Source: Micromonospora wenchangensis
GTDB taxonomy: Bacteria > Actinomycetota > Actinomycetes > Mycobacteriales > Micromonosporaceae
Assembly (NCBI RefSeq): GCF_002210435.1
Contig: NZ_MZMV01000006.1
Location: 62,001-126,000, forward strand
Direction: 5' to 3'
Length of the DNA stretch: 64,000 bases
How positions within the stretch are numbered: position 1 is the stretch's first letter; each line of letters begins with the position of its first letter. Under the pieces are notes generated by a model. That model did no database searches. It saw only the letters and a list, made by a program, of their open reading frames with translations, and had not been told where the DNA came from. This document shows, in pieces, positions 22,420 to 31,389 of this stretch. Position numbers and translations under genes: made by a program.

Positions 22420-24452
22420 CGCCGGACCGGCCGCTCATCGACGGTGCGGTCGACGACGGCGTCGGTGGCGGTGGACGGGATGAGCGCCGCCAGCGCGTGC
22501 CGTCCCGACGCCGCCACGTCGTCGCGTCGCTGCTCGCGGAGCACCGCCAGGACGCGGGCGTGCAGCCGGGTCCGGCGCAGCAGCGGGAGGCCGTGGTAGA
22601 GCACGTCGCGCATCAGGGTGTGGGCGAACCGCACCCGTCCCGGTGCGGGCTCGACGAGCAGGCCGGCCGCCACGCCGGCCTCCAGGCCGGCGAGGACCGG
22701 TTCCTCCGGTCCGCCGTCGACCGCGAGCAGGAAATCGACGTCGACCTCCACGCCACAGACCGCGGCGTGCCGCAGCACCGTCCGCGCGTCCGGGGGCAAC
22801 CGTGCCAGCCGGCGGGCCAGCAGGTGCCCGAGGCCGGCGGGCACCCCGTCCAGGGCCGCCGCCGGCCCCTCCGCCGCGACCAGCCCGGCCAGCTCGATGG
22901 CGAACAGCGGATTGCCCGCCGAGCGTTCCCGGACCGTCCGCAGCACCGCGGAGTCGTGCACGCCGTGCCGGCGCAGCAACGCGGTGACGGCCTCCGCGTC
23001 GAGACCACCGAGCGTGATCTCGACCGCCGGCACGCCGGCCAGCGCCGCCCGCGCCGCCACCACGTCGTCGGTCACCTCGTCCGGCCGGTAGGTCACCACC
23101 ACCAGCACCGGGGAGCCGGTGAGCGCGGCGGCGAGATGCCGCAGCACCCGCAGGGTCGCCCCGTCGGCGTGGTGCACGTCCTCGACCACCAGCAGCAGCG
23201 GACCGTGCCCGCTCAGCCGGGACAGGTGGGCGGTCCACGCCCGACGGAGGTGGAACTCGTCGTACCCGCCCCGGGCGTCCTGCGGCCCGTCGGGGTCCGG
23301 CAGCGGGCGCAGGCCCCGGTGCTCCGTCTCCCCGGACGGCAGGAACCGCCTGGTGGCGGCGACCACCTCACGCCACGCCCACGCCGGCGGAGCACCCTCC
23401 ACCGGCGGGCAGACGCCGACCGCCGTCCGCCAGCCGGCGTCCGCGAGGGCCCCGGCGATCTGCCGCACCAACGTCGACTTCCCCGCCCCGGCCTCCCCGC
23501 CGAGCCAGCAGATGCCGAGCCCCGACCGGGCGGCCCGGTCGGCTGCCGCCCGTAGTCGGGCCAGTTCCGCCGTACGCCCCCACACCTGGTGCGGGTCCGG
23601 CCCGGTCGCCGCCGGTGGCGGGCCGGGAACGGCGGCCCCCGGCAGCGGACCCGGGGTGGCGTGCACCGGCGGCCCGGGGACGGCCGGCTCCAGCCGGGGG
23701 CTCTGCCGCAGCAGGTCCGTCTCCAGGGTCCGCAGGGCCCGGCTGGGGTCGATGCCCAACTGCTCGGCCAGCGTCGCGCGGACGGAGCGCAGCACGTCCA
23801 ACGCGTCGGCCTGCCGACCGAGGCGGTACAGGGCGACCGCGAGCAGCATCGCGGCCCGTTCCCGCAGCGGGTGCTCGCGGACGTGCGGGTCGAGGTCGCG
23901 CACCACCTCGTGCGGCCGGTCGAGTTCGAGCAGGAGCCCGACGCGTTGCTCGACGGCGGTCGCCCGGAGCTCGGTCAGCCGCTCGCCCTCCCGGTCCGCC
24001 CACGGCTCCCCACCGAACTCGGCGTACGGGTCGCCCGCCCCCCAGCAGGCGAGCGCCCCGTCGAGGACGGCGAGCGCCGCGACCGGACCGGATGTGGCGT
24101 CCGGCGTCGCGGACCGCAGCGCCGCCTCGAACCGCCAGGCGTCCACGTGTGCGGTCGGCAGCCGCAGGGCGTACCCGGGGGCGACGGTGACCAGGACCCG
24201 GGCGGGGGTCCGCGCGCGACGGTGCGGTTCCAGGACCCGGCGCAGGTTCGACACGTACACCTGGAGGGCGGCCCGGGCCCGGGGCGGCGGGTCGCCCGCC
24301 CAGAGGTCGTCGACGAGCCGGTCCACCGACACGACGTGGCCACCGCCGGCGACCAGCCGGGCCAGCACCGCGCGTTGCCGGGGCGCGCCGAGGTCGACCG
24401 GCGTGCCGTCGCGGACCGCCCGCACCGGGCCCAGCACGCCGATCGCCGTCAC
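22305..24452 (-). CDS. Large SARP-type regulator with ATPase domain, C-terminally short
   Basis: A 715-residue regulator of the AfsR-like kind. Residues 1-95: winged helix (AIGVLGPVRAVRDGTPVDLGAPRQRAVLARLV). Residues 98-245: BTAD. Residues 275-560: AAA/NB-ARC-like ATPase with Walker A GGEAGAGKSTLV and Walker B LLLVVEDVHHAD. After RFAHTLMRDVLYHGLPLLRRTRLHARVL the family normally continues with several hundred residues of TPR repeats, sometimes a LuxR domain; here the frame ends about 60 residues later in a low-complexity tail that overlaps the convergent gene. It is thus shortened compared with relatives, by deletion or an early stop. GTG 24452 follows the stop of the secreted protein by 13 bp. 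Targets unknown. Confidence 0.85.
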   Translation of the reverse strand: MTAIGVLGPVRAVRDGTPVDLGAPRQRAVLARLVAGGGHVVSVDRLVDDLWAGDPPPRARAALQVYVSNLRRVLEPHRRARTPARVLVTVAPGYALRLPTAHVDAWRFEAALRSATPDATSGPVAALAVLDGALACWGAGDPYAEFGGEPWADREGERLTELRATAVEQRVGLLLELDRPHEVVRDLDPHVREHPLRERAAMLLAVALYRLGRQADALDVLRSVRATLAEQLGIDPSRALRTLETDLLRQSPRLEPAVPGPPVHATPGPLPGAAVPGPPPAATGPDPHQVWGRTAELARLRAAADRAARSGLGICWLGGEAGAGKSTLVRQIAGALADAGWRTAVGVCPPVEGAPPAWAWREVVAATRRFLPSGETEHRGLRPLPDPDGPQDARGGYDEFHLRRAWTAHLSRLSGHGPLLLVVEDVHHADGATLRVLRHLAAALTGSPVLVVVTYRPDEVTDDVVAARAALAGVPAVEITLGGLDAEAVTALLRRHGVHDSAVLRTVRERSAGNPLFAIELAGLVAAEGPAAALDGVPAGLGHLLARRLARLPPDARTVLRHAAVCGVEVDVDFLLAVDGGPEEPVLAGLEAGVAAGLLVEPAPGRVRFAHTLMRDVLYHGLPLLRRTRLHARVLAVLREQRRDDVAASGRHALAALIPSTATDAVVDRTVDERPVRRQPTTATPDCDSPNSQPANSLRRPARAEVPVGHSVAPR

Positions 24453-24465
24453 GTCCGGACCCCGC

Positions 24466-25335
24466 TCAGCGGGTGGAGATGCCTCCACTGAGCGCGGCGG
24501 AGGTCAGACCGGCCTCGTTCGACACCACCACCACGTGCACGAACGCCTGCGGCATGTGGGTGAAGTGCCAGGTGCGTCGCCCGGTGTCCGGGGTGCCGTA
24601 GATGACCGCCCGCGCGACGCCGACCTCGGTGGTGGGGATCGGCGCACCCCAGGTGGGCTGCGGGATCGGCAGCGACGGCCCACCCGGCGGGGTGGTCGGC
24701 AGCCCCGGGTCGGTCGGGGTGTCGTCCGGCGTGGTCTGCAGCCAGCTCAGGTCGATCCGGTAGTTGTCCTCCCGCACCGAGTTGTCGGTGAAGGTGACGT
24801 CCAGCGTCCGCCTGCCCTCCTGGTAGCCGGTGGACAGCGTCAGCCCGCTCGGCGCCGCCGGGGTGATCCGGTACTGCGGGCAGGACAGCGGGGCGACCTC
24901 CGGCACCGGCTGGGTGCCGTCGGGCACGTTGTTCGCGGTGACGCAGAACGTGTGCACTCCGGCCAGCGCCGAACTCGGCACGGTGAACGAGAAGCCGACG
25001 AAACCGTTCCGCTCGACGTGCCACAGGTTCGCCGGGCGGGTCACCGCCGGCGACCCGGCGGTCTGCGCCGTCACCTGCACCGGGCCGCCGTTGGGGTCGC
25101 TGGCCCAGCCGCTGACCCGGACCGCCCCGCCGACGTACTCCCACGACTCCAACCAGCCCGTCGGGTACTTGTCGCTGCCCACCGGCGGGGGAGTCGGCTC
25201 GGTCGGGCTGTCGTCGCAGGCCGACGGCGGGTCGGGCACGTCGCAGTTCGGGCGGGCGAGCGCGGTGCCGGCCGCGGCCACGGTCAGCCCGGCGCTGAGG
25301 GTGAGCGTCAGGCCGATGGCGAGGAATCTCTTCAT
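24466..25335 (-). CDS. Secreted protein with beta-sandwich domains
   Basis: A 289-residue exported protein of unknown function. Residues 1-28 are a signal peptide (MKRFLAIGLTLTLSAGLTVAAAGTALA). A Pro/Thr-rich stretch with four Cys (30-55) follows, then a domain (60-145) reading WLESWEYVGGAVRVSGWASDP, which resembles the Ig-like sugar-binding or cell-wall domains that start with 'G-x-VRVSGWA-D', and a fibronectin-III-like domain (150-289) with PSGLTLST, VTFTDNS and VVVSNEAG. A Pro-rich insert interrupts the second domain near 205-235. ATG 25335 has GGGGG just upstream. It is cotranscribed with the SARP-ATPase that begins 13 bp after its stop. Confidence 0.7.
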   Translation of the reverse strand: MKRFLAIGLTLTLSAGLTVAAAGTALARPNCDVPDPPSACDDSPTEPTPPPVGSDKYPTGWLESWEYVGGAVRVSGWASDPNGGPVQVTAQTAGSPAVTRPANLWHVERNGFVGFSFTVPSSALAGVHTFCVTANNVPDGTQPVPEVAPLSCPQYRITPAAPSGLTLSTGYQEGRRTLDVTFTDNSVREDNYRIDLSWLQTTPDDTPTDPGLPTTPPGGPSLPIPQPTWGAPIPTTEVGVARAVIYGTPDTGRRTWHFTHMPQAFVHVVVVSNEAGLTSAALSGGISTR

Positions 25336-25480
25336 GCCCCCAGCACAACGACCACCACTTGGTCCGCACCTGGCGTGGCCGGCGGCGGCCGCGTTCAGCC
25401 GCCGCCAAGCGACGCCGGGTCCCATCGGTCGGGGCAACGACCTGCCCGGGGTGCGGTCGCACCAGGACGGAGGGAACGGC

Positions 25481-26263
25481 ATGGGCACCATGGTGGTCAC
25501 CGGATCGGTGGACGGCATCGGTCGGCGTACCGCGGCGCGACTCGTCGCCGCCGGGCACCGCGTCGTGCTGCACGCCCGCGACGAACAACGGGCGGCGGTG
25601 GCCAAGGCGGCGGTGCCCGACGCGGCCGGGGTGGTGGTCGGTGACCTGGCCTCGCTCGCGCAGACCACGGCGCTCGCCCGGTCGCTCGCCGCGTTCGGCC
25701 GCTACGACGCGATCGTCCACAATGCCGGGATCGCCCGCCTCGACGCCGTCGAGCGGGAGCTGACCGGCGACGGGCTGGAGTCGACGTTCCAGGTCAACGT
25801 GCTCGCGCCGTACCTGCTGACGGCGTTGCTGCCGCCGCCCGGCCGGCTGGTGTTCGTGTCGTCGGCGATGGCCGCCGACGGGGTCGCCGACCTGACCGAC
25901 CTGCGGTACGACACCCGCCCCTTCCACGGCGTCGAGGCGTACGCCACCTCGAAGCTGCTGGACCTGGCGCTCGCCGTGGCCGTCGCCCGCCGCTGGCCCG
26001 CCACGCTGAGCAACGCGCTCGACCCCGGCTGGGTACGCACCCGGATGGGCGGTGCCGCCGCCCCGACCAGCCCCGACGACGCCGCCCGCGCCCAGGTGCG
26101 CCTCGCCGTGGGCACCGACCCCGACGTCCTGGTCAGCGGGCGGTACGTCAGCGCCCGCGACTGGCGGCCGTCGCCGTCGCGGCTCGCCCCGCTCGGGGAG
26201 GAGTTGCTGGCCTACTGCGCGCAGCTCACCGGCGTCACCCTGCCCGACGCCCGACCGAGCTGA
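25481..26263 (+). CDS. Short-chain dehydrogenase/reductase, WWOX/retinol-type
   Basis: A 260-residue SDR. VVTGSVDGIGRRTAARLVAAGHRVVLHARD is the NAD(P) site, with the Ser-Val-Asp-Gly-Ile-Gly variant of the glycine loop; VHNAG near 80; VFVSSAMAADG near 125; catalytic YATSK near 150; NALDPGWVRTRM follows. This is the retinol-dehydrogenase/daunorubicin C-13-reductase-like branch, often of unknown substrate. ATG 25481 has ACGGAGGG seven bases upstream. Divergent from the secreted protein gene and followed by a GC-rich gap before the convergent response regulator. Presumably monocistronic. Confidence 0.82.
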   Translation: MGTMVVTGSVDGIGRRTAARLVAAGHRVVLHARDEQRAAVAKAAVPDAAGVVVGDLASLAQTTALARSLAAFGRYDAIVHNAGIARLDAVERELTGDGLESTFQVNVLAPYLLTALLPPPGRLVFVSSAMAADGVADLTDLRYDTRPFHGVEAYATSKLLDLALAVAVARRWPATLSNALDPGWVRTRMGGAAAPTSPDDAARAQVRLAVGTDPDVLVSGRYVSARDWRPSPSRLAPLGEELLAYCAQLTGVTLPDARPS

Positions 26264-26367
26264 CCCCACGACGGCGGCGTCGCACCGGGCGGGTGCCCGC
26301 CCGACCCCGGCCCGCCCGGCAGCCGGACCGCCGGCCGGCCCGTGCCCGGGGTCGCGGTCGCCCCCGG

Positions 26368-27057
26368 TCACGCCGACCGGTCCGGGACCGGGGTGGCCGG
26401 GGCCTCCGCCGGGCTGGGCGCGCCCAACCCGTGGTCGCGGGCCAGGGCGATCGCCTCGGCGCGGCTGCCCAGGTGCAGCTTGACCAGGATGACCGAGACG
26501 TTGTTACGGACGGTCTTGGCGCTCAACCCGAGCCGGTGCGCGATCAGCGGATTCGACAGCCCCCGGGCGAGCAGTTCGAGGATCTCCCGTTCCCGGTCGG
26601 TGAGCTGCGGGAACGGGACGTCGGCGCGGGCGCCCAGCAGCGCGCCGGCCCGGTCGGCGAGCGGGCCACCGAGGATCAGGTCGCCGCCGGCCACCCCCCG
26701 GATGCCCCGCTCCACGTCGGCGGCGGAGGCGCCCTTGAGCAGGTAGCCGCGGGCTCCGGCGCGCAGCGCGGCGACCAGGGACGCGTCGTCGTTGAGCATG
26801 CTCACCACCAGCACCCGCACCGACGGATGGTCGCGGCGCAGCAGCCGGGTCACCTCGATCCCCGACCCCTGGCCGAGGTGCAGGTCCATCAGCACCACGT
26901 CCGGGCGTACCCGGGCCACGAGCGCCACGGCGGTCGACGCGTCGGCGGCCTCGCCCACGCACTCGATGCCACCCAGGGTGTCGAGCAACGCGCCCATGCC
27001 CAGCCGGAAGACCGGGTGGTCGTCCACCACGGCGACGCGGATCGGGGTGTCGGTCAC
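26368..27057 (-). CDS. NarL/FixJ-family response regulator
   Basis: A 229-residue two-component regulator. The receiver domain (1-125) begins IRVAVVDDHPVFRLG with the acidic pair, has the phospho-acceptor Asp58 in VVLMDLHLG, the Thr/Ser position in VLVVSMLND and Lys in YLLKGAS. The LuxR-type helix-turn-helix (150-210) reads LTDREREILELLARGLSNPLIAHRLGLSAKTVRNNVSVILVKL. GTG 27057 overlaps the stop of the histidine kinase (GTGA), so kinase and regulator are coupled and surely partners. Targets are not visible; this pair is the type that senses envelope or metabolic signals. Confidence 0.93.
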   Translation of the reverse strand: MTDTPIRVAVVDDHPVFRLGMGALLDTLGGIECVGEAADASTAVALVARVRPDVVLMDLHLGQGSGIEVTRLLRRDHPSVRVLVVSMLNDDASLVAALRAGARGYLLKGASAADVERGIRGVAGGDLILGGPLADRAGALLGARADVPFPQLTDREREILELLARGLSNPLIAHRLGLSAKTVRNNVSVILVKLHLGSRAEAIALARDHGLGAPSPAEAPATPVPDRSA

Positions 27058-28994
27058 GGCTGCTCCAGGGGGACGGTCAGGCAGACGGTGGTGCCCCGGG
27101 AGCCGGCCGGCCCCACGGTGAGGGTCGCGCCCACCGCCTCGGCCCGCTCCCGCATCGCGTGCAGGCCGACGCCGTGGCCGGTGGGCCCGGCCGGAAGGCC
27201 CCGACCCTGATCGGTGACGGTGACCCGCAGCCGGTCGGGCCGCTGGTCCAGCGACACGGTGCACCGGTCCACCCCGGCGTGCCGCTGCACGTTGCGGATC
27301 GCCTCGGCGGTGACCCCGTAGGCGGCGGTCGCGACCGGCTCCGGCAGCGGCGTCAGGGTGGCCGGGCCGTGCAGCACGATCCGCAGCCCGGTCCGGGCGT
27401 ACTGGTCCCGCAGCAGGTGCAGGGCGGGGCTCAGGCCACCGTCGGCGAGCACCGGGGGCAGCAGGCCGTGCGCCATGTCCCGGACCTCCGCCGCCCGTGC
27501 CGTCAGCTCCCCGGTCAACCGGTCCAGCAGGTCCTCGGCCCGTTCCGGGTCGCGGCGCAGCAGGTTGCGGGTGGCGGCCAGCCCCAACCCGATGCCGCTG
27601 AGCGCGGGGCCGAGGCCGTCGTGCAGGTCGCGGCGCAGGGAGCGGCGCTCCTCGTCGCGTACCTCGGCCAGCCGTTGCCGCGAGCGGGCCAGGTCCCGGT
27701 TGGTGCCGGCCAGGTCCACCACCGCGGCGACCACCGGAGCGAGGACGGCGAGTGACTCGCGGGCCCGCCCGTCGAGCAGCTCACCGGGCAGGGGCCAGGC
27801 GTGCAACTGGCCGACGAGCCGGTCACCGCTGGTCAACGGCACGGTCAACGGGCAGCCGTACGGGTGCGGCGGTGGCTGTGGCCCACCCTCGGTGATGCGC
27901 ACCTCGGCGAGCCGGAGCGCGGCGGCGATCGTCGCGCTGATCTCGGTGGTGCTGCCGACGCTGTGCACCACCCGGTGCAGCAACGGTCCCGGGGCCTCGC
28001 CGTGCACGAGCCGGTCCACCCGCCGCTGCACCGCCTCGCGCATCGGCTGGAAGGCCGCCGCGAGCACCCCGGTCACGACGAGCTGCGGAAGCGGCAGCCG
28101 CTGCGGCAGCAGCCGGTCGAGCAGCGCCACCGTCGCGCAGTAGGCGGCGATCACCACCGCGGTCATCAGGTACCACACGAGGGTGCGGCGCACGGCCAGC
28201 CGCAGCCCCCACAGCTGCTGGCGCAGCACCACCACCGCCACCGCGGCGGGGAAGAACGCCTGCGAGGCGAGCATCAGCAGCGCCGGCAGGGCCGCGGGGA
28301 CGACCGGGGGCAGCAGGGTGGCGAGGAAGGCGAGGGTGAGCAGCCCGCTGCCGGCGGTCGCCCAGCCGAGGCCGTGGCGCTGCGCGGCGGGGCCGCGTCG
28401 CCACCGCCACCCCAACCCGGCGCAGGCCAGCAGACCGAGCCCGACCAGCGGGTACGGCAGGACGGGCAGCAGCGCGGCCCGCACGCCCCGCAGCCCGTCC
28501 GGCAGCGGCAGCACCCCCAGCGGCGGCGGCGCGGTGACGGCGGCGGCCATCGTCACCACCACGTAGCCGACCCCGGCGGCGACCGCGCACCGGCCGAACC
28601 GGTCCGGCGGCCGGACCGGCAGCAGCCAGGGCATCACCACGACCAGCGCGTACAGGCCGGGCACCCAGGCCCAGCGGTGCAGCGCGGTCAGCACCGGTGG
28701 CCCGCCCACGGCGAGTTGCCACTGGCCGGCGCAGGCGGCGACCGCGCTGCCCAGCGCCGCCGCGCAGGCGATCACGGCGGGCATCCGGCTGCCGGTGCGC
28801 TGCCGGCTCAGGATCAGCCACGCCAGCGTGCCGTAGACGATGCCGTCGAGCAGGTCGACCAGCGAGTAGAGCTGGGCGGCGGACCACGGCGGCGTCGCCA
28901 CCGCCCAGGCGACGACCGCGCCGAGGCTGAGCAGGACGGTGCCGGTGAGCACCGCCCACCCGGTCGACCGCGCGGTCACAGATACGTTCGGCAT
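27054..28994 (-). CDS. Membrane sensor histidine kinase, HisKA_3 type
   Basis: A 646-residue sensor. About eight to ten hydrophobic helices fill residues 1-320, an unusually large membrane sensor with no big outside loop. Residues 330-430 form a GAF-like region with VPLTSGDRLVGQLHAWPLP. The dimerisation box is ERRSLRRDLHDGLGPALSGIGLGL with phospho-acceptor His458, and the HATPase domain has AYGVTAEAIRNVQRHAG (N box) and VTDQGRGLPAGPTGHGVGLHAMRERAEA (G boxes). ATG 28994 begins MPNVSVTARS, right before the first helix. It is coupled to the response regulator at 26368 and divergent from the PQQ lipoprotein, with 278 bp between that hold the promoters of both. Confidence 0.93.
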   Translation of the reverse strand: MPNVSVTARSTGWAVLTGTVLLSLGAVVAWAVATPPWSAAQLYSLVDLLDGIVYGTLAWLILSRQRTGSRMPAVIACAAALGSAVAACAGQWQLAVGGPPVLTALHRWAWVPGLYALVVVMPWLLPVRPPDRFGRCAVAAGVGYVVVTMAAAVTAPPPLGVLPLPDGLRGVRAALLPVLPYPLVGLGLLACAGLGWRWRRGPAAQRHGLGWATAGSGLLTLAFLATLLPPVVPAALPALLMLASQAFFPAAVAVVVLRQQLWGLRLAVRRTLVWYLMTAVVIAAYCATVALLDRLLPQRLPLPQLVVTGVLAAAFQPMREAVQRRVDRLVHGEAPGPLLHRVVHSVGSTTEISATIAAALRLAEVRITEGGPQPPPHPYGCPLTVPLTSGDRLVGQLHAWPLPGELLDGRARESLAVLAPVVAAVVDLAGTNRDLARSRQRLAEVRDEERRSLRRDLHDGLGPALSGIGLGLAATRNLLRRDPERAEDLLDRLTGELTARAAEVRDMAHGLLPPVLADGGLSPALHLLRDQYARTGLRIVLHGPATLTPLPEPVATAAYGVTAEAIRNVQRHAGVDRCTVSLDQRPDRLRVTVTDQGRGLPAGPTGHGVGLHAMRERAEAVGATLTVGPAGSRGTTVCLTVPLEQP

Positions 28995-29272
28995 GGCCGG
29001 TCCACTGTCCCAGCATGACCACCACCACCGCCACGGACGGGGCCACCGGCCGCCGTCGGCATCGGGGACCGCGCCAGCACACCCACGGGCTTCCTCCGGA
29101 TCACCGCGCGCCGCCGGATCGGCGGACGCGCAGCGCAGCCTGGTCCGCGTCCTGTCCCGCCGGCCAGGGGTGGATGTCCCGCGCCGCCGGGACCGGCACC
29201 TCGTCCGTCAGGTGGCAGGGGATGCGCGCGGGTCCTAGGGTGACGACTCGACCGTCCACCGAGGGGGAACCC

Positions 29273-30634
29273 GTGCCGTCGCACCGACCAGCCCGTTGGC
29301 GTACCGCCGCCGTCGCCCTGACCCTGGTCGTCGGGCTTCCCGCCTGCGCGGCGACCCACCCGCAGCGCCCACCGACGCCTGTCGAGCAGACCCCGGAGCG
29401 GCTGCGGGAGGGCAGCAGGTCACCCACCCCGCAGGGCCCACAGCCGGCCTGGTCGATGTCGCTGCGGCGGATCGACCAAGAGGTGGGGGAGACCGGGCAG
29501 CTCATCGTCGTCCCCGACGGACGGGAGCTGCGGGCGGTGGACCGTCGTACGGGGCAGGAGCGGTGGCGGCACCCGTTCGACGGCAGCTTCCGGTACGTCA
29601 TCGCCGGCGGGTCCATCGTGGTCAGCGACAACGACGACGGCGGTGTGGAGGTGCTCGACGCCGTGACCGGCACCACCCGGTGGCAGGCGGCCCGGAGCCA
29701 GGACGTGGTCGTCCACGGGCAGGCCGTCTACGCCCGGGACTGCGTCGGCGTCGGCGTGGCGGCGACCTGCGTGATCATCGGCAGGGAGCTGGACAGCGGC
29801 CGTCAACTGTGGAAACTGCCCTCCGACCGGTTCGCCCGGGTCAGCGACGTCACCCTCGGCGCGCGCCCGCCGTACGCGCCGGCCGCCGGCCGGTACGTCG
29901 TGGTGCGGCTGAGCACCTCCGCCCGGGCGGCCACCTACACCCCGGTCGTCCCCACCACCGGCCGGACCGGCGCCGGGCGGCTGCCGAACCGGGCCTGGTT
30001 CGGCTTCGCCGCCGACGACCTGCTGGTCAGCACCGACCACGACCCGCCCAAGGGGGACCAGCGCTGCACGGTCAGCATCGCCAGCGTCGACGCGGACACC
30101 GGTGCCAAGGGCTGGTCCGGCGCGGTCTACAGCGGGCGTCGGGAGAACGGCGAGTGCGCCAAGCGGCTGGCGAACGACCTCAGCGGGATGGAGCTGATCG
30201 GGGTCGGGACCCGGCTCGTCGCGGTCACCGCCGACGAACGGCCGCAACTGGTCGACCTGCGTACCGGCAGGACGGTCTGGCGGGGCGTCGCCGCCGGTGT
30301 CCCGATCGACGGCGACGACCGGTCGGTCCTGGTCCGCGACACCGCCGACACCGGCGCGCTGGCGTTGCTCGACCTGGCCACCGGTGTCGCCCGCTGGACC
30401 GCGCCGGACCCGGTGCTGCCCGGCACGTCGGCGAGTTGGCGGTCGGCGGTGACGGCCGGGCTGGTGGCGGTCAGCGGAGCCGAGGACGAGCGCCCGATGG
30501 TGCTCGTGTACGAGGTGGACACGGGCCGTCAGCTCGGCCGCTTTCCGGGGTGGCTCGCCGGGGCCGGCACGGACTGGGTGGCGGTCAGCCATGCCGGCAC
30601 CGGGGGCCTCGCGGTCGACCTGCACACCTTCTGA
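29273..30634 (+). CDS. PQQ-type beta-propeller lipoprotein
   Basis: A 453-residue exported protein. The N-terminus VPSHRPARWRTAAVALTLVVGLPAC is a signal with a lipobox-like LPAC (Cys25); Pro at -2 is unusual, so lipidation is likely but not certain. From residue 60 on the chain is a propeller of PQQ-like repeats: LRAVDRRTGQERWRHPFDG, VEVLDAVTGTTRWQA, RELDSGRQLWKLP, DADTGAKGWSG, VDLRTGRTVWRG, LDLATGVARWTA, YEVDTGRQLGRF. No PQQ ligands are evident, so a scaffold or ligand-binding role is likelier than dehydrogenase activity. GTG 29273 has GAGGGGGAA upstream. Ends in a double hairpin shared with the convergent PepSY gene. Confidence 0.8.
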   Translation: MPSHRPARWRTAAVALTLVVGLPACAATHPQRPPTPVEQTPERLREGSRSPTPQGPQPAWSMSLRRIDQEVGETGQLIVVPDGRELRAVDRRTGQERWRHPFDGSFRYVIAGGSIVVSDNDDGGVEVLDAVTGTTRWQAARSQDVVVHGQAVYARDCVGVGVAATCVIIGRELDSGRQLWKLPSDRFARVSDVTLGARPPYAPAAGRYVVVRLSTSARAATYTPVVPTTGRTGAGRLPNRAWFGFAADDLLVSTDHDPPKGDQRCTVSIASVDADTGAKGWSGAVYSGRRENGECAKRLANDLSGMELIGVGTRLVAVTADERPQLVDLRTGRTVWRGVAAGVPIDGDDRSVLVRDTADTGALALLDLATGVARWTAPDPVLPGTSASWRSAVTAGLVAVSGAEDERPMVLVYEVDTGRQLGRFPGWLAGAGTDWVAVSHAGTGGLAVDLHTF

Positions 30635-30645
30635 CCGCCGACACC

Positions 30646-30691
30646 GACGGGTGGGCCGTCCGGGCGATCTCTGCCGGGCAGCCCACCCGTC
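30646..30691. terminator. Hairpin between convergent genes, first
   Basis: GACGGGTGGGC (30646-30656) pairs with GCCCACCCGTC (30681-30691), an 11-bp perfect stem just after the propeller lipoprotein stop. Confidence 0.6.
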
Positions 30692-30708
30692 ACCGTGCGG
30701 GGCCGGCA

Positions 30709-30752
30709 CCGGCCGGTTGCGCACCGCTGGTCGGCGGTGCGCAACCGGCCGG
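30709..30752. terminator. Hairpin between convergent genes, second
   Basis: A perfect 19-bp stem: CCGGCCGGTTGCGCACCGC (30709-30727), loop TGGTCG, and its complement at 30734-30752. Probably the bidirectional terminator for the lipoprotein and the PepSY gene. Confidence 0.8.
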
Positions 30753-30772
30753 GCACCCGCACCCGACACATG

Positions 30773-31297
30773 TCAGTCGTCGTCGTCCCGGTCGTCGGAG
30801 TCGTCGTCCCGGTCGTCGTCGTCGGAGTCGTCGTGACCGGACCGGTCGTCGGCGTCCGCCTTCTCATGCTCGGACTTGACGATGTTGCCGTTCTCCCGGT
30901 CGACCTCGATCTCGTGCTCGGTGTCGCCGTTGATGATCTCCACGCTCCAGACCGGGCGGCCCTCCTCCCGCTCCCGCTCGATCTCGGTGATCCGACCACC
31001 ACCCACCTTGGCCAGCGCGATCTCACCGGCCCGCTGCTGGCTCACCGCGTCGTCGGTGGTCGGGGCGGTGCTGCCACCCGGCGTCGCCGCCGTCGGCGTG
31101 CCACCCGGCGTCCCAGCCGTCGGCGTGCCGCCGGGTGTCGCGGCCGTCGGCGTGACGGTGGGGTCCACCGGGGCCGGGGCGGTGGTGGCGGTGGGGCCGG
31201 GGGCCCGTTCCGCGGCGGAAACGCCGATCGCCGTGCCGGTGACGGCGAGGACGGCGGCACCGCCGGCAGCGGCCAGGAGCAGGGATGTGCGCTTCAT
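30773..31297 (-). CDS. PepSY-domain exported protein with acidic tail
   Basis: A 174-residue envelope protein. Residues 1-30 are a signal sequence or N-terminal anchor (MKRTSLLLAAAGGAAVLAVTGTAIGVSAA). Residues 33-75 are a Thr/Pro/Gly linker built of near-repeats of TPTAATPGG. A PepSY domain follows at 80-140: VSQQRAGEIALAKVGGG, then EREREEGRPVWSVEIINGD and EHEIEVDRENGNIV. The last 35 residues are almost pure Asp/Ser/Arg (DDSDDDDRDDD). PepSY proteins inhibit proteases or sense envelope state and often lie beside two-component genes, as here. Start ATG 31297 has CGGAGG. A paired CTTA box lies upstream inside the end of the histidine kinase gene. Confidence 0.85.
   Translation of the reverse strand: MKRTSLLLAAAGGAAVLAVTGTAIGVSAAERAPGPTATTAPAPVDPTVTPTAATPGGTPTAGTPGGTPTAATPGGSTAPTTDDAVSQQRAGEIALAKVGGGRITEIEREREEGRPVWSVEIINGDTEHEIEVDRENGNIVKSEHEKADADDRSGHDDSDDDDRDDDSDDRDDDD
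31058..31160 (-). repeat. Tandem linker repeat in PepSY protein
   Basis: Imperfect tandem units of about 27 to 30 bp encoding TPTAATPGG, TPTAGTPGG and TPTAATPGG. A flexible cell-wall-spanning linker; the units differ at silent positions. Confidence 0.6.
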
Positions 31298-31373
31298 GAT
31301 GCGTACCTCCGGAGTTTCTCGGTTGGTGCGCTCAGCGTGCTCCGGCGGTGGATAGCGGCGCGCTGCGCCGACC

Positions 31374-31389
31374 CTAAGCTCCGGTTAAG
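31374..31389 (-). promoter_or_regulatory. CTTA direct-repeat box before PepSY gene
   Basis: On the minus strand CTTAA (31389-31385) and CTTAG (31378-31374) repeat at an 11-bp period. The box covers the last codons and TAG stop of the upstream kinase. Same pattern as at 32750 and 35126. Confidence 0.55.

Noticed and set aside
24449..26371. 640-codon minus-strand frame
   Set aside because: Covers real genes on both strands (secreted protein and SDR) in the wrong frame; low-complexity content.
29015..29238. Small ORFs between histidine kinase and PQQ lipoprotein
   Set aside because: No ribosome site and Arg/His-rich shadow-like composition; taken as a divergent promoter region.
30773..30880. 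Asp-rich repeat tail as a sequencing or frame error
   Set aside because: The reading frame is uninterrupted from the PepSY domain, and acidic tails are common in this family.
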